Origin: Cohnella zeiphila
GTDB lineage: Bacteria > Bacillota > Bacilli > Paenibacillales > Paenibacillaceae
DNA: 64,000 nt
Assembly (NCBI RefSeq): GCF_014212055.1
Contig: NZ_JACJVO010000018.1
Location: forward strand, 1 to 64,000
Direction: 5' to 3'
Numbering within the stretch: position 1 is the first letter of the stretch; the number at the start of each line of letters is the position of its first letter. Of the stretch, positions 10,955-18,596 are shown in pieces. Below the pieces are notes generated by a model. That model saw only the letters and a list, made by a program, of their open reading frames with translations. It did no database searches and had not been told where the DNA came from. Both the position numbers and the translations under genes were made by a program.

Positions 10955-11833
10955 CTAACCCTTCAGCTTCTCGATCAGATAAGCGCGGAATTCCTCGCCC
11001 AGATCGGGGCGTTCGAGCGCGAAGTCGACGATCGTCTTCAGGTAGCCCATTTTCTCTCCGGTGTCGTAGCGATTGCCTTCGAAGGTGTAGGCGTAGATCG
11101 GCTCGCGCTCCAGCAGGCGGAAGATGGCGTCGGTCAGTTGAATCTCTCCGCCGGCTCCGGTGTTCTGGGTCTCGAGCAGATCGAAGATGGCCGGGGTCAA
11201 AATATAGCGCCCCATAATCGCGATATTGGAAGGTGCATTCTCTGCAGCAGGCTTCTCCACGACGCCCCTCACCCGGATGAGGGACGAGTCGGGGTCCGAG
11301 GAGGGATCGGGATCCACAATACCGTAACGGGACACGTCCGTATCCGGAACCCGCTGCACGGCCAGCACGCTGCTCTGCGTTCTCTCGTACACGTCCATCA
11401 TCTGCCGGAGACACGGAGTCTCCTCCGATTGGACGATGTCGTCCCCGAGCAGCACGGCGAACGGTTCGTCCCCGATGAACTTGCGCGCGCACCAGATGGC
11501 GTGGCCCAGCCCTTTCGGTTCTTTCTGGCGGATGTAATGGATGTCCGTCAGGTCGGAAGCCCGCTGCACCTCGGACAGCAGGTCGAATTTGCCTTTCTGC
11601 AGCAAATTCTGCTCCAGCTCGTAGTAGCTGTCGAAATGGTCCTCGATCGCGCGCTTGCCCTTCCCGGTTACGATCAGGATGTCCTCGATGCCGGACGCGA
11701 CCGCCTCTTCGACGATATATTGAATGGCCGGCTTGTCGATAATCGGCAGCATTTCCTTCGGCATGGCCTTGGTCGCCGGCAAAAACCGTGTGCCGAGACC
11801 TGCGGCGGGTATGATCGCTTTGCGAATTCTCAA
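10955..11833 (-). CDS. galU: UTP-glucose-1-phosphate uridylyltransferase GalU
   Basis: 292 residues, typical GalU length. Makes UDP-glucose from UTP and glucose-1-phosphate for cell-wall and exopolysaccharide synthesis. The nucleotidyltransferase motif [21 protein letters not shown] at residues 8-28 and the catalytic Lys in GFVEKP-type region (GVVEKP) are visible, as is GEIQLTDAI. It follows ugd on the same strand after 140 bp; the two enzymes act in series to give UDP-glucuronate. Confidence 0.96.
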   Translation of the reverse strand: MRIRKAIIPAAGLGTRFLPATKAMPKEMLPIIDKPAIQYIVEEAVASGIEDILIVTGKGKRAIEDHFDSYYELEQNLLQKGKFDLLSEVQRASDLTDIHYIRQKEPKGLGHAIWCARKFIGDEPFAVLLGDDIVQSEETPCLRQMMDVYERTQSSVLAVQRVPDTDVSRYGIVDPDPSSDPDSSLIRVRGVVEKPAAENAPSNIAIMGRYILTPAIFDLLETQNTGAGGEIQLTDAIFRLLEREPIYAYTFEGNRYDTGEKMGYLKTIVDFALERPDLGEEFRAYLIEKLKG

Positions 11834-11973
11834 ATGACTGCATCCTCTCTCTATCTAACGAATTGTTCGCATCCAAAGCCAAGTCCGGCCCGCAAAATGG
11901 GGTAAAAGAAGCGGCGGAACGAACGCGAACGCGAGGAAAGCCAGGCAATCCGACAATGAATTCTCCGAATTGT

Positions 11974-13356
11974 CTAAGCCCCCGTACCCTGCTCCTCGTT
12001 CTGCGCCCTCCGCCCGCTCTCGTCCGCGGCGCCCGACAGATCGGGCGAATTCGCGGGCAGCCGCCCGACGCCGATGCAGACGACGCCGCTTCCGTTCAGG
12101 GCGTCCGCATCCAGGGCGTTGCGCCCGTCGAGCAGGATCGGCCGGTTCATCCAGCTTCTGAACTCTTCCGCCCGGATCCGGCCGAATTCCGGCCATTCCG
12201 TGACGAGAATGGCCGCGTCGGCGCCGCGCAGCGCGGCTTCGGCCGATCCGTACAGCCGCACGGCGCTGGGCAGCGCGCGCTTCATCGCCTGGCTCGCGGC
12301 CGGATCGTAAGCCGTCAGCGAGATGCCGGGATGGCGGCGCAGCAGTTCCTGCGCCAGCCGGACCGAAGGCGCCTCGCGCATATCGTCGGTGCCCGGCTTG
12401 AAGGCGAGCCCCAGCAGCGCGACTTTGCGGCGGGACGGCCAGGAAAGCGCGGCTTCCAGCTTGCGGATCATGCGCAGCGGCAGCGTCGCGTTCGCGCGGA
12501 TCGCGGCCGCGACGAGCGTCTGGGGCGCGCCCGCCTCGTCCGCCAGGCGCACGAGCGCGCGCGCGTCCTTCGGCAGGCACGAGCCGCCGAAGCCGAGACC
12601 CGCGCCCAGGTATTCCGACCCGATGCGCGGATCCAGTCCCAGAATGCGGGCGATGGCCGGATAATCGGCGCCCGTCTGCTCCGCCAGCGCCGCCATCTCG
12701 TTGGCGAACGACATTTTCACCGCCAGATGGGCGTTGGCGGCCAGCTTCGCCAGCTCCGCGCTTCGGCGGTCGGTGGCGACGATCGGGGCGGGCAGGGCGC
12801 CGTACAGCCGCTCGACGATGGCGAACGTCTCCGCGTCGTCCGAGCCGATCACGACTCGCGCCGGCTCGAAAAAATCCCGGACCGCCTGCCCCTCGCGCAT
12901 GAACTCGGGAACCGACGCGACGAACAGCTCGCACCGTTCCGGCAGGCGCGCGCGCAGCCTCGCTTCCAGCCGGTCGGCCGTCCCGACCGGAACCGTGCTC
13001 TTGACCACGATCGTTCTTCGGCCGCCCATCCATTCGCCGAGCCGGTCCACGGCCGCCCACAGCGGCTCAAGACGCATCAGCCCGTCGTCCCCGGCCGGCG
13101 TTCCCACCGCGAGGAAGATGACCTCCGCTTCGGCCGCAAGCCGCTCCGGGTCGGAGCTGAACCGAAGATGGCCCGCGGCCGCATGGCGGGATATAAGCGC
13201 CTCCAGATCCGGTTCGCGATAAGGTACGAGCCCTCTGGCCAACTGGCCGACCTTGCCCGTGTCGATATCGCAGCAATCGACCGTGTGCCCCAGCTCCGCA
13301 AACCCTGCCGCCGTCGTCAAACCGACGATTCCCGCTCCCATTACCGCCAACCTCAT
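11974..13356 (-). CDS. ugd: UDP-glucose 6-dehydrogenase
   Basis: 460 residues. Oxidises UDP-glucose to UDP-glucuronate with two NAD+. The Rossmann start MRLAVMGAGIVGL, the central helix region, and the catalytic-cysteine motif GFGGSCLPKDARAL (about residue 260) are present, followed by the C-terminal UDP-binding domain (LLGLAFKPGTDDMREAPS). ATG13356 has GGGAGG 9 nt before it; an in-frame extension upstream is not needed. Upstream gene of the ugd-galU pair; likely supplies precursors for a glucuronate-containing wall polymer or capsule (inference). Confidence 0.95.
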   Translation of the reverse strand: MRLAVMGAGIVGLTTAAGFAELGHTVDCCDIDTGKVGQLARGLVPYREPDLEALISRHAAAGHLRFSSDPERLAAEAEVIFLAVGTPAGDDGLMRLEPLWAAVDRLGEWMGGRRTIVVKSTVPVGTADRLEARLRARLPERCELFVASVPEFMREGQAVRDFFEPARVVIGSDDAETFAIVERLYGALPAPIVATDRRSAELAKLAANAHLAVKMSFANEMAALAEQTGADYPAIARILGLDPRIGSEYLGAGLGFGGSCLPKDARALVRLADEAGAPQTLVAAAIRANATLPLRMIRKLEAALSWPSRRKVALLGLAFKPGTDDMREAPSVRLAQELLRRHPGISLTAYDPAASQAMKRALPSAVRLYGSAEAALRGADAAILVTEWPEFGRIRAEEFRSWMNRPILLDGRNALDADALNGSGVVCIGVGRLPANSPDLSGAADESGRRAQNEEQGTGA

Positions 13357-13518
13357 GAACCGCTTCCTCCCATTTCCTGATCTTATTGTAAAACAAAATG
13401 CCGCCCGTGGCGACAAATGTTGAACAGAGTCATATCTCGCGGGCTGCTCGCGAACGGTTCCCGCCATATGGCGATTGTATCACCGGATGGTTTGGGGAAT
13501 GTCAACGCGGTCGATTTT

Positions 13519-14442
13519 TTACAATTCGTCCGGCCAGGAAACGGAATCCGCGTATTTCTTTGGGGGAATTCCCTCCAATCGCTTGAACAGCTTGCTGAAA
13601 TAATAAAGATCGCCGATGCCGACCCGCTCCGCGACTTCCTGCACAGTGAACTTCCGCTGCCCCAGCAGCCGCTTGGCCTCCTCCATCCGCAACCGAAGCA
13701 AATATTCCGATGCCGATCTCCCCGTCGCCTGACGGAAGATCGTCCCGAAATATTTCGGAGTCAGCGCCGCGCGTTTGGCCAGAAAAGCCGTGCCGATCCG
13801 TTCGGCGTAATGCTCCTCCATATAAGAGATCGCGTCCAGCACCAGGTCGGCGTGAGCGTGGCCGATGCGCACCCCTTCCTTCGTGACGAGCTCCCGCTGA
13901 ATCAACGCGAGCAGCCGGAGCATCGCGGACTTCAGCCAAAGCCGCGAGTCCGATCTCGATTCTTCGAACCGCATTCGAAGCTCCCGGAACACATCGTAGA
14001 AGCTTGGAACGTCTTCCGGCGTCATTTTCTCGGGAATCGTCATTTCCGCCAGCTCCACCGCGGGCCTCTCGCCCAGCCGGCCTTCTCCCGCCGTATCCGC
14101 CCCTTCGGTCTTGCGGCCCAGATAAACCGAATAAGGCGAGAATTCGAACCCTTCCCCCAGAAAAACGTAATCGAAATGGACCGCGAAGCAAAGGATCGGT
14201 CCGCTCGTCGAGACCGTCATTTCGTTGATCAGGTGCGGACGGATGTGCAGCAGGTCGCCGGCGCGCATCTCGTAAACCCGTTCCTCGATCCGCAGCGTCC
14301 CTTCGCCGCGAACCACATAGATAAACTCGTAGTCGTAAATATACCGCTCCGCGCCCCTTACGCCGGCTCCGATCTCCACTTCGTGCACGTAACGGACGTA
14401 AGGCGACAGCGAACGGTAATCGACTCGCAGCGATTCTCTCAT
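13519..14442 (-). CDS. AraC-family transcriptional regulator 1
   Basis: 307 residues. N-terminal cupin sensor domain (YDYEFIYVVRGEGTLRIE...GDLLHIRPHLINE) and C-terminal double helix-turn-helix AraC domain (AERIGTAFLAKRAALTPKYFGTIFRQATG ... VQEVAERVGIGDLYYFSKLFKRLEG). AAGGAGG lies 6 nt before ATG14442. It is divergent from the PhyH-type dioxygenase at 14561, which it probably activates; the effector is likely a sugar or a related compound bound by the cupin. Confidence 0.9.
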   Translation of the reverse strand: MRESLRVDYRSLSPYVRYVHEVEIGAGVRGAERYIYDYEFIYVVRGEGTLRIEERVYEMRAGDLLHIRPHLINEMTVSTSGPILCFAVHFDYVFLGEGFEFSPYSVYLGRKTEGADTAGEGRLGERPAVELAEMTIPEKMTPEDVPSFYDVFRELRMRFEESRSDSRLWLKSAMLRLLALIQRELVTKEGVRIGHAHADLVLDAISYMEEHYAERIGTAFLAKRAALTPKYFGTIFRQATGRSASEYLLRLRMEEAKRLLGQRKFTVQEVAERVGIGDLYYFSKLFKRLEGIPPKKYADSVSWPDEL

Positions 14443-14560
14443 CGGGTCCCTCCTTCCAATCGATTCGACTTTTTTACAAAAAGTCCGGATTTCCCTCCAT
14501 CGTTCCAACGCTCTTCTTTTATTATGATGAATCCAATCCCTGATTCAAGGAGGAAATCCG

Positions 14561-15370
14561 ATGAGTACGACTGTCAAAACGCAAACGCCGATTACGCAAG
14601 AGCATATCGACTTTTATCGGGAGAACGGTTTCGTGAAAGTGGACGATATGCTGACGCCGGAGGAATTGGCCGAGCTGCGCGAGTATCTGGAGGAGGCCAT
14701 GCATTCGGAAGGAGATCGTTCGGTCAACACGGACAAGAAAGACGGGCTCTACTACCGGGTGCTGAACCAGAAGGTCAACGTTTGGCGGGACCACGCCGGC
14801 ATGGGGAAGTTCAGCTTCCACCCGCGTTTCGCGCAATCCGCGCTGGAGCTGTCGGGGGCGGCGGGCATCCGGTTTTTCCACGACCACGGTCTTTGGAAAA
14901 TGCCCGGCGATTCGAAAGCGACCCCCTGGCACCAGGATACGCCGTATTGGCCGTTTAACGAAGCCGAAGCGGGCGCGATGTCGATCTGGATTACGCTCGA
15001 CGACGTGGACGAGCGGAACGGCTGCATGGCGTTCGTGCCGAAGTCGCACCGGCTCGGCAAGCTGAAGGGCATCGATCTGGCGAGCCCGCAAAATATTTTC
15101 GACTACGTGGAAGGCGGTCAAACGACGGTCCAGCAGCCGGTGGTCGTGCCGCTGCGGGCCGGAAGCTGCACGTTCCACAACGGTCTGACGTTCCATTACG
15201 CGCACGCCAACAGCACGGATCGGCCGCGCCGCGTGCTGGCGATCATTTACGTGCCGGAAGGCGTTACGTACAGCGGAGCCAAGCACGTCGTAACGGACGG
15301 CACCGGCTTGCAGACCGGCGAGCCGATCAAGGGGCCGCGGTTCCCGCTGCTGACCGGAGCCGGCAGCTAG
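14561..15370 (+). CDS. Phytanoyl-CoA dioxygenase (PhyH) family protein 1
   Basis: 269 residues. Fe(II)/2-oxoglutarate-dependent oxygenase with a double-stranded beta-helix. The metal motif HxD is in TPWHQDTPYWPF; the distal His is probably in NGLTFHYAHANST and the 2-oxoglutarate Arg in DRPRRVLAI. AAGGAGG precedes ATG14561. Bacterial members hydroxylate diverse small molecules; the substrate cannot be inferred here. Divergent from AraC 1 and convergent with PhyH 2. Confidence 0.9.
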   Translation: MSTTVKTQTPITQEHIDFYRENGFVKVDDMLTPEELAELREYLEEAMHSEGDRSVNTDKKDGLYYRVLNQKVNVWRDHAGMGKFSFHPRFAQSALELSGAAGIRFFHDHGLWKMPGDSKATPWHQDTPYWPFNEAEAGAMSIWITLDDVDERNGCMAFVPKSHRLGKLKGIDLASPQNIFDYVEGGQTTVQQPVVVPLRAGSCTFHNGLTFHYAHANSTDRPRRVLAIIYVPEGVTYSGAKHVVTDGTGLQTGEPIKGPRFPLLTGAGS

Positions 15371-15439
15371 AGCGGGCGCGAGGTACGAGCCGGTCTCGGA
15401 TGACGGCTCGGTGATGGAATCGCTGCCGAGGAGCAAATG

Positions 15440-15471
15440 CCAAGGCCCGCCTTCGGAAGGCGGGCCTTGGG
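15440..15471. terminator. Hairpin between the two convergent PhyH genes
   Basis: A perfect long stem (CCAAGGCCCGCCTTC / GAAGGCGGGCCTTGG) lies between the convergent genes at 14561 and 15507. T tracts are poor on both sides, so it is a likely but atypical terminator acting in both directions. Confidence 0.6.
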
Positions 15472-15506
15472 CTTGGGCTTCAATGGAACGCGCGGCTCGT
15501 CGCCGG

Positions 15507-16319
15507 CTACGCTCCTTCCCCTTCGAAAGAGCCTTTCATGTGATATTCCATCGAAGAGGGATCGATGGCGTCTTTTCGCCGCTGATAGCGATATTCCAGC
15601 GATACCCTCAGCCGGTCCGCCGTCCGGTTGTCCAGCGCCTTATGGAGGGTCATCCCGTGGAACAGGAGCAGGTCGCCGACCCGAAAATCCGCCGTCAGCC
15701 AGGGAAGCCCCAGCTCGTCGCATTTCTCGTGAGGGATGCCGTGACCTCCCGTTCCGCTCATCGGTTCATGCCGCAGAAAGCCGAGATGGTTCGACTCCGG
15801 CATGACCGCGAGCCCTCCCATCTCCTCCGGGCAATCCCCGGCGGCGATCCAGCTGGTATACGTATCCGGCGTTCCTTTAATATAGAAATGGTCCTGATGC
15901 GGCGGAGTCGTGTTCAGAAAGCTCTGCGGGAACGTAATGCGGCCGATGCGGCGTCGATGCTCGACCAGTTCGGCATCCAGCAGCCCGGTGTAAAGCAGCG
16001 TCAGCACGGGATTGCGGCCGAACGCGTTAAAGCTCGGCAATTCCAGAATCCGCCGATACAGCGGGGACGTCTCGAACTTTCGCGATTCCGGAAAAGGCTG
16101 TCCCGAGTAGCGGCCGTCCCGCAGCGGCGCGTTCCGGTCCACGAAGCCGTACTCGTCCGCGATGGACAGCATATCCTCGCGAATCCGAAGCAGTTCCTCC
16201 GCATCCAGCAGTCCGCGGAAGAACAGATAGCCTTCCTTTTCCAATCGCTTCCTCAGCTTCGGCATGTCGTGCAGCAGTTCCATCGAATCCCGCAGCTGTC
16301 CCATCGTCTTCTGCGTCAT
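15507..16319 (-). CDS. Phytanoyl-CoA dioxygenase (PhyH) family protein 2
   Basis: 270 residues. HxD motif in TTPPHQDHFYIKGT, a distal His in LLLFHGMTLHKAL and Arg in DRLRVSLEYRY fit the Fe(II)/2OG oxygenase family. It is only distantly similar to PhyH 1. ATG16319 with GAAGGAG 9 nt upstream is preferred; a TTG six codons earlier overlaps that ribosome binding site. Divergent from AraC 2 at 16448, its probable regulator. Confidence 0.88.
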   Translation of the reverse strand: MTQKTMGQLRDSMELLHDMPKLRKRLEKEGYLFFRGLLDAEELLRIREDMLSIADEYGFVDRNAPLRDGRYSGQPFPESRKFETSPLYRRILELPSFNAFGRNPVLTLLYTGLLDAELVEHRRRIGRITFPQSFLNTTPPHQDHFYIKGTPDTYTSWIAAGDCPEEMGGLAVMPESNHLGFLRHEPMSGTGGHGIPHEKCDELGLPWLTADFRVGDLLLFHGMTLHKALDNRTADRLRVSLEYRYQRRKDAIDPSSMEYHMKGSFEGEGA

Positions 16320-16447
16320 CTCGATCCGCTCCTTCAAATTTGATTTTTACGTTTCGTTCTCCTTAATCGTAAACGGCTTTATCGCCGTTGTATTTAGAGC
16401 GAACTTCATGAACTTGATCTTTATAAAGAAAAATGGGGGGCTAGAAG

Positions 16448-17335
16448 ATGAACATCGGATGGGAGACGTTGAATCCGGTCGTGTCTTACGCCAATCGGCT
16501 CGTTTGCGATCCTGGCTTTTCATTCGGGCCCCGGGTTATTCGGGACCATCAGTTTATTTACGTGGCGGCGGGACGGGGCCGCTCCGATATCGGAGGACGG
16601 CGATATGCCGCGGAGGAAGGAGATTTGTTCTACTACGGCCCGGACGTTAAGCACCGTTTTGAGGCGGACGAGACGGAGCCTTTCATCCTCTATGGGCTTC
16701 ACTTCGCCCCGATCGGCGACCTTCCGGCTGCGGGCGCGGTCCCGTATCGGCAGCCCGTGGACGTAAGCTGGGGAGAGCCGGAAGCTGCGAACGAATCCGG
16801 CCTTCAGCTGGGGGATGGAGCCTATCCTTTTCAAGTGCCGGAGCGGACTCGGCTGCGTCCTTCCTTCGCCGAGCCTTTTTTCGCAGCGGCGGCGCGGCAT
16901 TACCGTACGGCCGACGCGCTTCATCATCTGCGCAACCGCGCGCTGCTGATCCGTTTTTTGACGGAGCTGTACGACTGGGTCTGCCGCGAGAACGAACAAA
17001 ACGATCCCGCCGCGCCGCTGCTGGAGTCCGTCCGAACACAGCTTCGCGAGCGCGCGGCCGAGCCTTATCGCCGCGAATGGCTGAAAGAATGGACCCACTA
17101 TCACGAGAACCACGCAGCGGCCCTCTTTTCCCGGTTGTACGGCCAGTCTCCGCACGACTACTTCCTCGACTGCAAGCTGGAGTTGGCCAAAACGCTGCTG
17201 CTCGCCGACGGCCTCGGCGTCGAGCAGACGGCCCGCCGGCTGCATTTCGGCTCGATCCACCACTTCACCCGTTTGTTCAAGCGCCGCATCGGCTGTCCGC
17301 CCAGCCTCTTTCGCCGGATGGACAGGATGGTTTAA
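16448..17335 (+). CDS. AraC-family transcriptional regulator 2
   Basis: 295 residues. N-terminal cupin-like effector domain (IRDHQFIYVAAGRGRSDIGG...GDLFYYGPDVKHRF) and C-terminal AraC helix-turn-helix pair (HENHAAALFSRLYGQSPHDYFLDCKLELAKTLL ... RLHFGSIHHFTRLFKRRIG). A G-rich stretch serves as ribosome binding site before ATG16448. Divergent from PhyH 2. Together with AraC 1/PhyH 1 it forms a mirror-image module. Confidence 0.88.
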   Translation: MNIGWETLNPVVSYANRLVCDPGFSFGPRVIRDHQFIYVAAGRGRSDIGGRRYAAEEGDLFYYGPDVKHRFEADETEPFILYGLHFAPIGDLPAAGAVPYRQPVDVSWGEPEAANESGLQLGDGAYPFQVPERTRLRPSFAEPFFAAAARHYRTADALHHLRNRALLIRFLTELYDWVCRENEQNDPAAPLLESVRTQLRERAAEPYRREWLKEWTHYHENHAAALFSRLYGQSPHDYFLDCKLELAKTLLLADGLGVEQTARRLHFGSIHHFTRLFKRRIGCPPSLFRRMDRMV

Positions 17336-17375
17336 GGGGAGGGGGCATCGGGCCCTCCAGGCTGTCCACGCAGCA

Positions 17376-17607
17376 CTGTTAGCCGATTTTTTCGGCTATC
17401 GGCATCCTCTACGCCCCTCGCGAAGCACCGTTAGCCGATTTTTTCGGCTATCGGCATCCTCTACGCCCCTCGCGAAGCACCGTTAGCCGATTTTTTCGGC
17501 TATCGACACCTTCTCGGCCCGTTGCCCGGCCTCGTTAGCCGATTTTCTCGGCTATCGGCACCTTATCGGCCCCTTGTCCGGCCTCGATAGCCGTTTTTCT
17601 CGGCTAA
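17376..17607. repeat. Tandem array, period 52 bp, five copies, each with an AGCCGA/TCGGCT hairpin
   Basis: The core AGCCGATTTTTTCGGCT (arms AGCCGA and TCGGCT) occurs at 17381, 17433, 17485, 17537 and 17589, steps of exactly 52. The first two units are almost identical and the later ones diverge. The last copy runs to the stop codon of the nuclease-like gene at 17608. No gene is seen in this interval. Confidence 0.95.
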
Positions 17608-18318
17608 TTAACGTCCCTTGGGCGCGTTTTGCGGTTCCGGAATGCCGACTGCTCCGGCGGCCGCCCAGAACAATTGTCTAGCCCGATCCGTCACCTCAAA
17701 TCCGTGACTCCTTCGCTCGCTGCCTCCCACCTTGGAGAGGAGCCCTTTGCCCACCAGTCGATGTACAACCAAACGACTGACATCCGCCCCCAGCTTCAGC
17801 CAGTTTCTCACATCTCCGATCCGAAAAAATTCCGTACGGAACATCCCCAAACGCAGCACTTCCCGCTCGTATACATCCAGTTCCATCAAACTCGTCTCCT
17901 CCGCCCTTCCTTGCCTCCCCAGCAACTCATAAAGAGAGCGCCGGCAAGCCTCGGGCTTCTTATCCAACTCGTCCCACGAAAAAGGAATGTATTTATATCC
18001 GTAAAGCGCAAAGGTCCGAATCCTCATTCTTTCGAAGGAGAATCGATCCCGCGTGATGCTTTCCGCATGGGATACGAAGCCTTCGCTTTCGAAGACGATT
18101 CCATGCGCGGACAGAAACGTGTCGACGAAGATGCGCATGCCTGAAGAAGCCACTAACTCATGCTCCAAAATCAGCTGCTGCGACGTGCCTAGAACCGGGA
18201 TAAGCACCGTCTCCAACATTTTGCGCGTGCCCGACAAATCCTTGCCGAGCATTTCCAGCCTCTGCCCCGTTGCAGTGCGTTTCTGCTGCTCCAAAAAACC
18301 TTCAAAGCTCCAACTCAT
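17608..18318 (-). CDS. Small nuclease-like protein with C-terminal winged-helix-like region, paralog 2
   Basis: 236 residues. Shares with the gene at 10117 the strings GQRLEMLG, GTRK, GFVSHAE, TRDRFSFERMR and DELDKKPE. Putative acidic centre: E in LEHEL, D in IFVDTF, E in VFESEG and H in VSHAE, in the order of Vsr/DUF559-like PD-(D/E)XK nucleases. The C-terminal region (YEREVLRLGMFRTEFFRIGDVRNWL...SRLVVHRLVGKGLL) fits a winged helix. AAGGAGG precedes ATG18318. A 52-bp array abuts its stop codon, and the shared hairpin/inverted repeat lies 145 nt upstream. No named function is recognised. Confidence 0.75.
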   Translation of the reverse strand: MSWSFEGFLEQQKRTATGQRLEMLGKDLSGTRKMLETVLIPVLGTSQQLILEHELVASSGMRIFVDTFLSAHGIVFESEGFVSHAESITRDRFSFERMRIRTFALYGYKYIPFSWDELDKKPEACRRSLYELLGRQGRAEETSLMELDVYEREVLRLGMFRTEFFRIGDVRNWLKLGADVSRLVVHRLVGKGLLSKVGGSERRSHGFEVTDRARQLFWAAAGAVGIPEPQNAPKGR

Positions 18319-18460
18319 GTCTTATTCCTCCTTTTTAAGATCTTATTAGTCGAGCTTGCACTCGGCTGGATTGAAGACGGCGAAGTCGCCTAGCCCGACG
18401 GGTGACCAACGAAGCGCAGGAAGACCAGTAGGCTCTGCCGGGTCAATCTCTTCCAGATAG

Positions 18461-18510
18461 AAAAAGCCGCCTGCTCCCCGAGAGGGAGAAAGCGGCATGT
18501 GCTTCATGCG
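18461..18510 (-). terminator. Hairpin with T tract plus 15-bp inverted repeat, copy 2
   Basis: Minus strand: GCATG-AAGCA-CATGC, then a GCCGC...CTCCC / GGGAG...GCGGC hairpin and TTTTT. The string GCGGCATGTGCTTCATGCG is identical to that at 10895-10913. It lies 87 nt after the stop of the U32 gene, so it may serve as its terminator, and upstream of nuclease-like paralog 2. The rest of 18319-18596 shows nothing recognisable. Confidence 0.75.
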
Positions 18511-18596
18511 CGTTTAAATGATGTTGGTGCGGTCTTCCGCCGCAAGAGTCCGCTCGCAGACGAATACTTCGCGCGAGCACTTCCCGGCAGCGCAGA

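Noticed and set aside
10117..18318. Transposase or IS element for the two nuclease-like paralogs
   Set aside because: No terminal inverted repeats, target-site duplications or DDE/HUH motifs were seen; the flanking arrays differ in sequence between the two copies.
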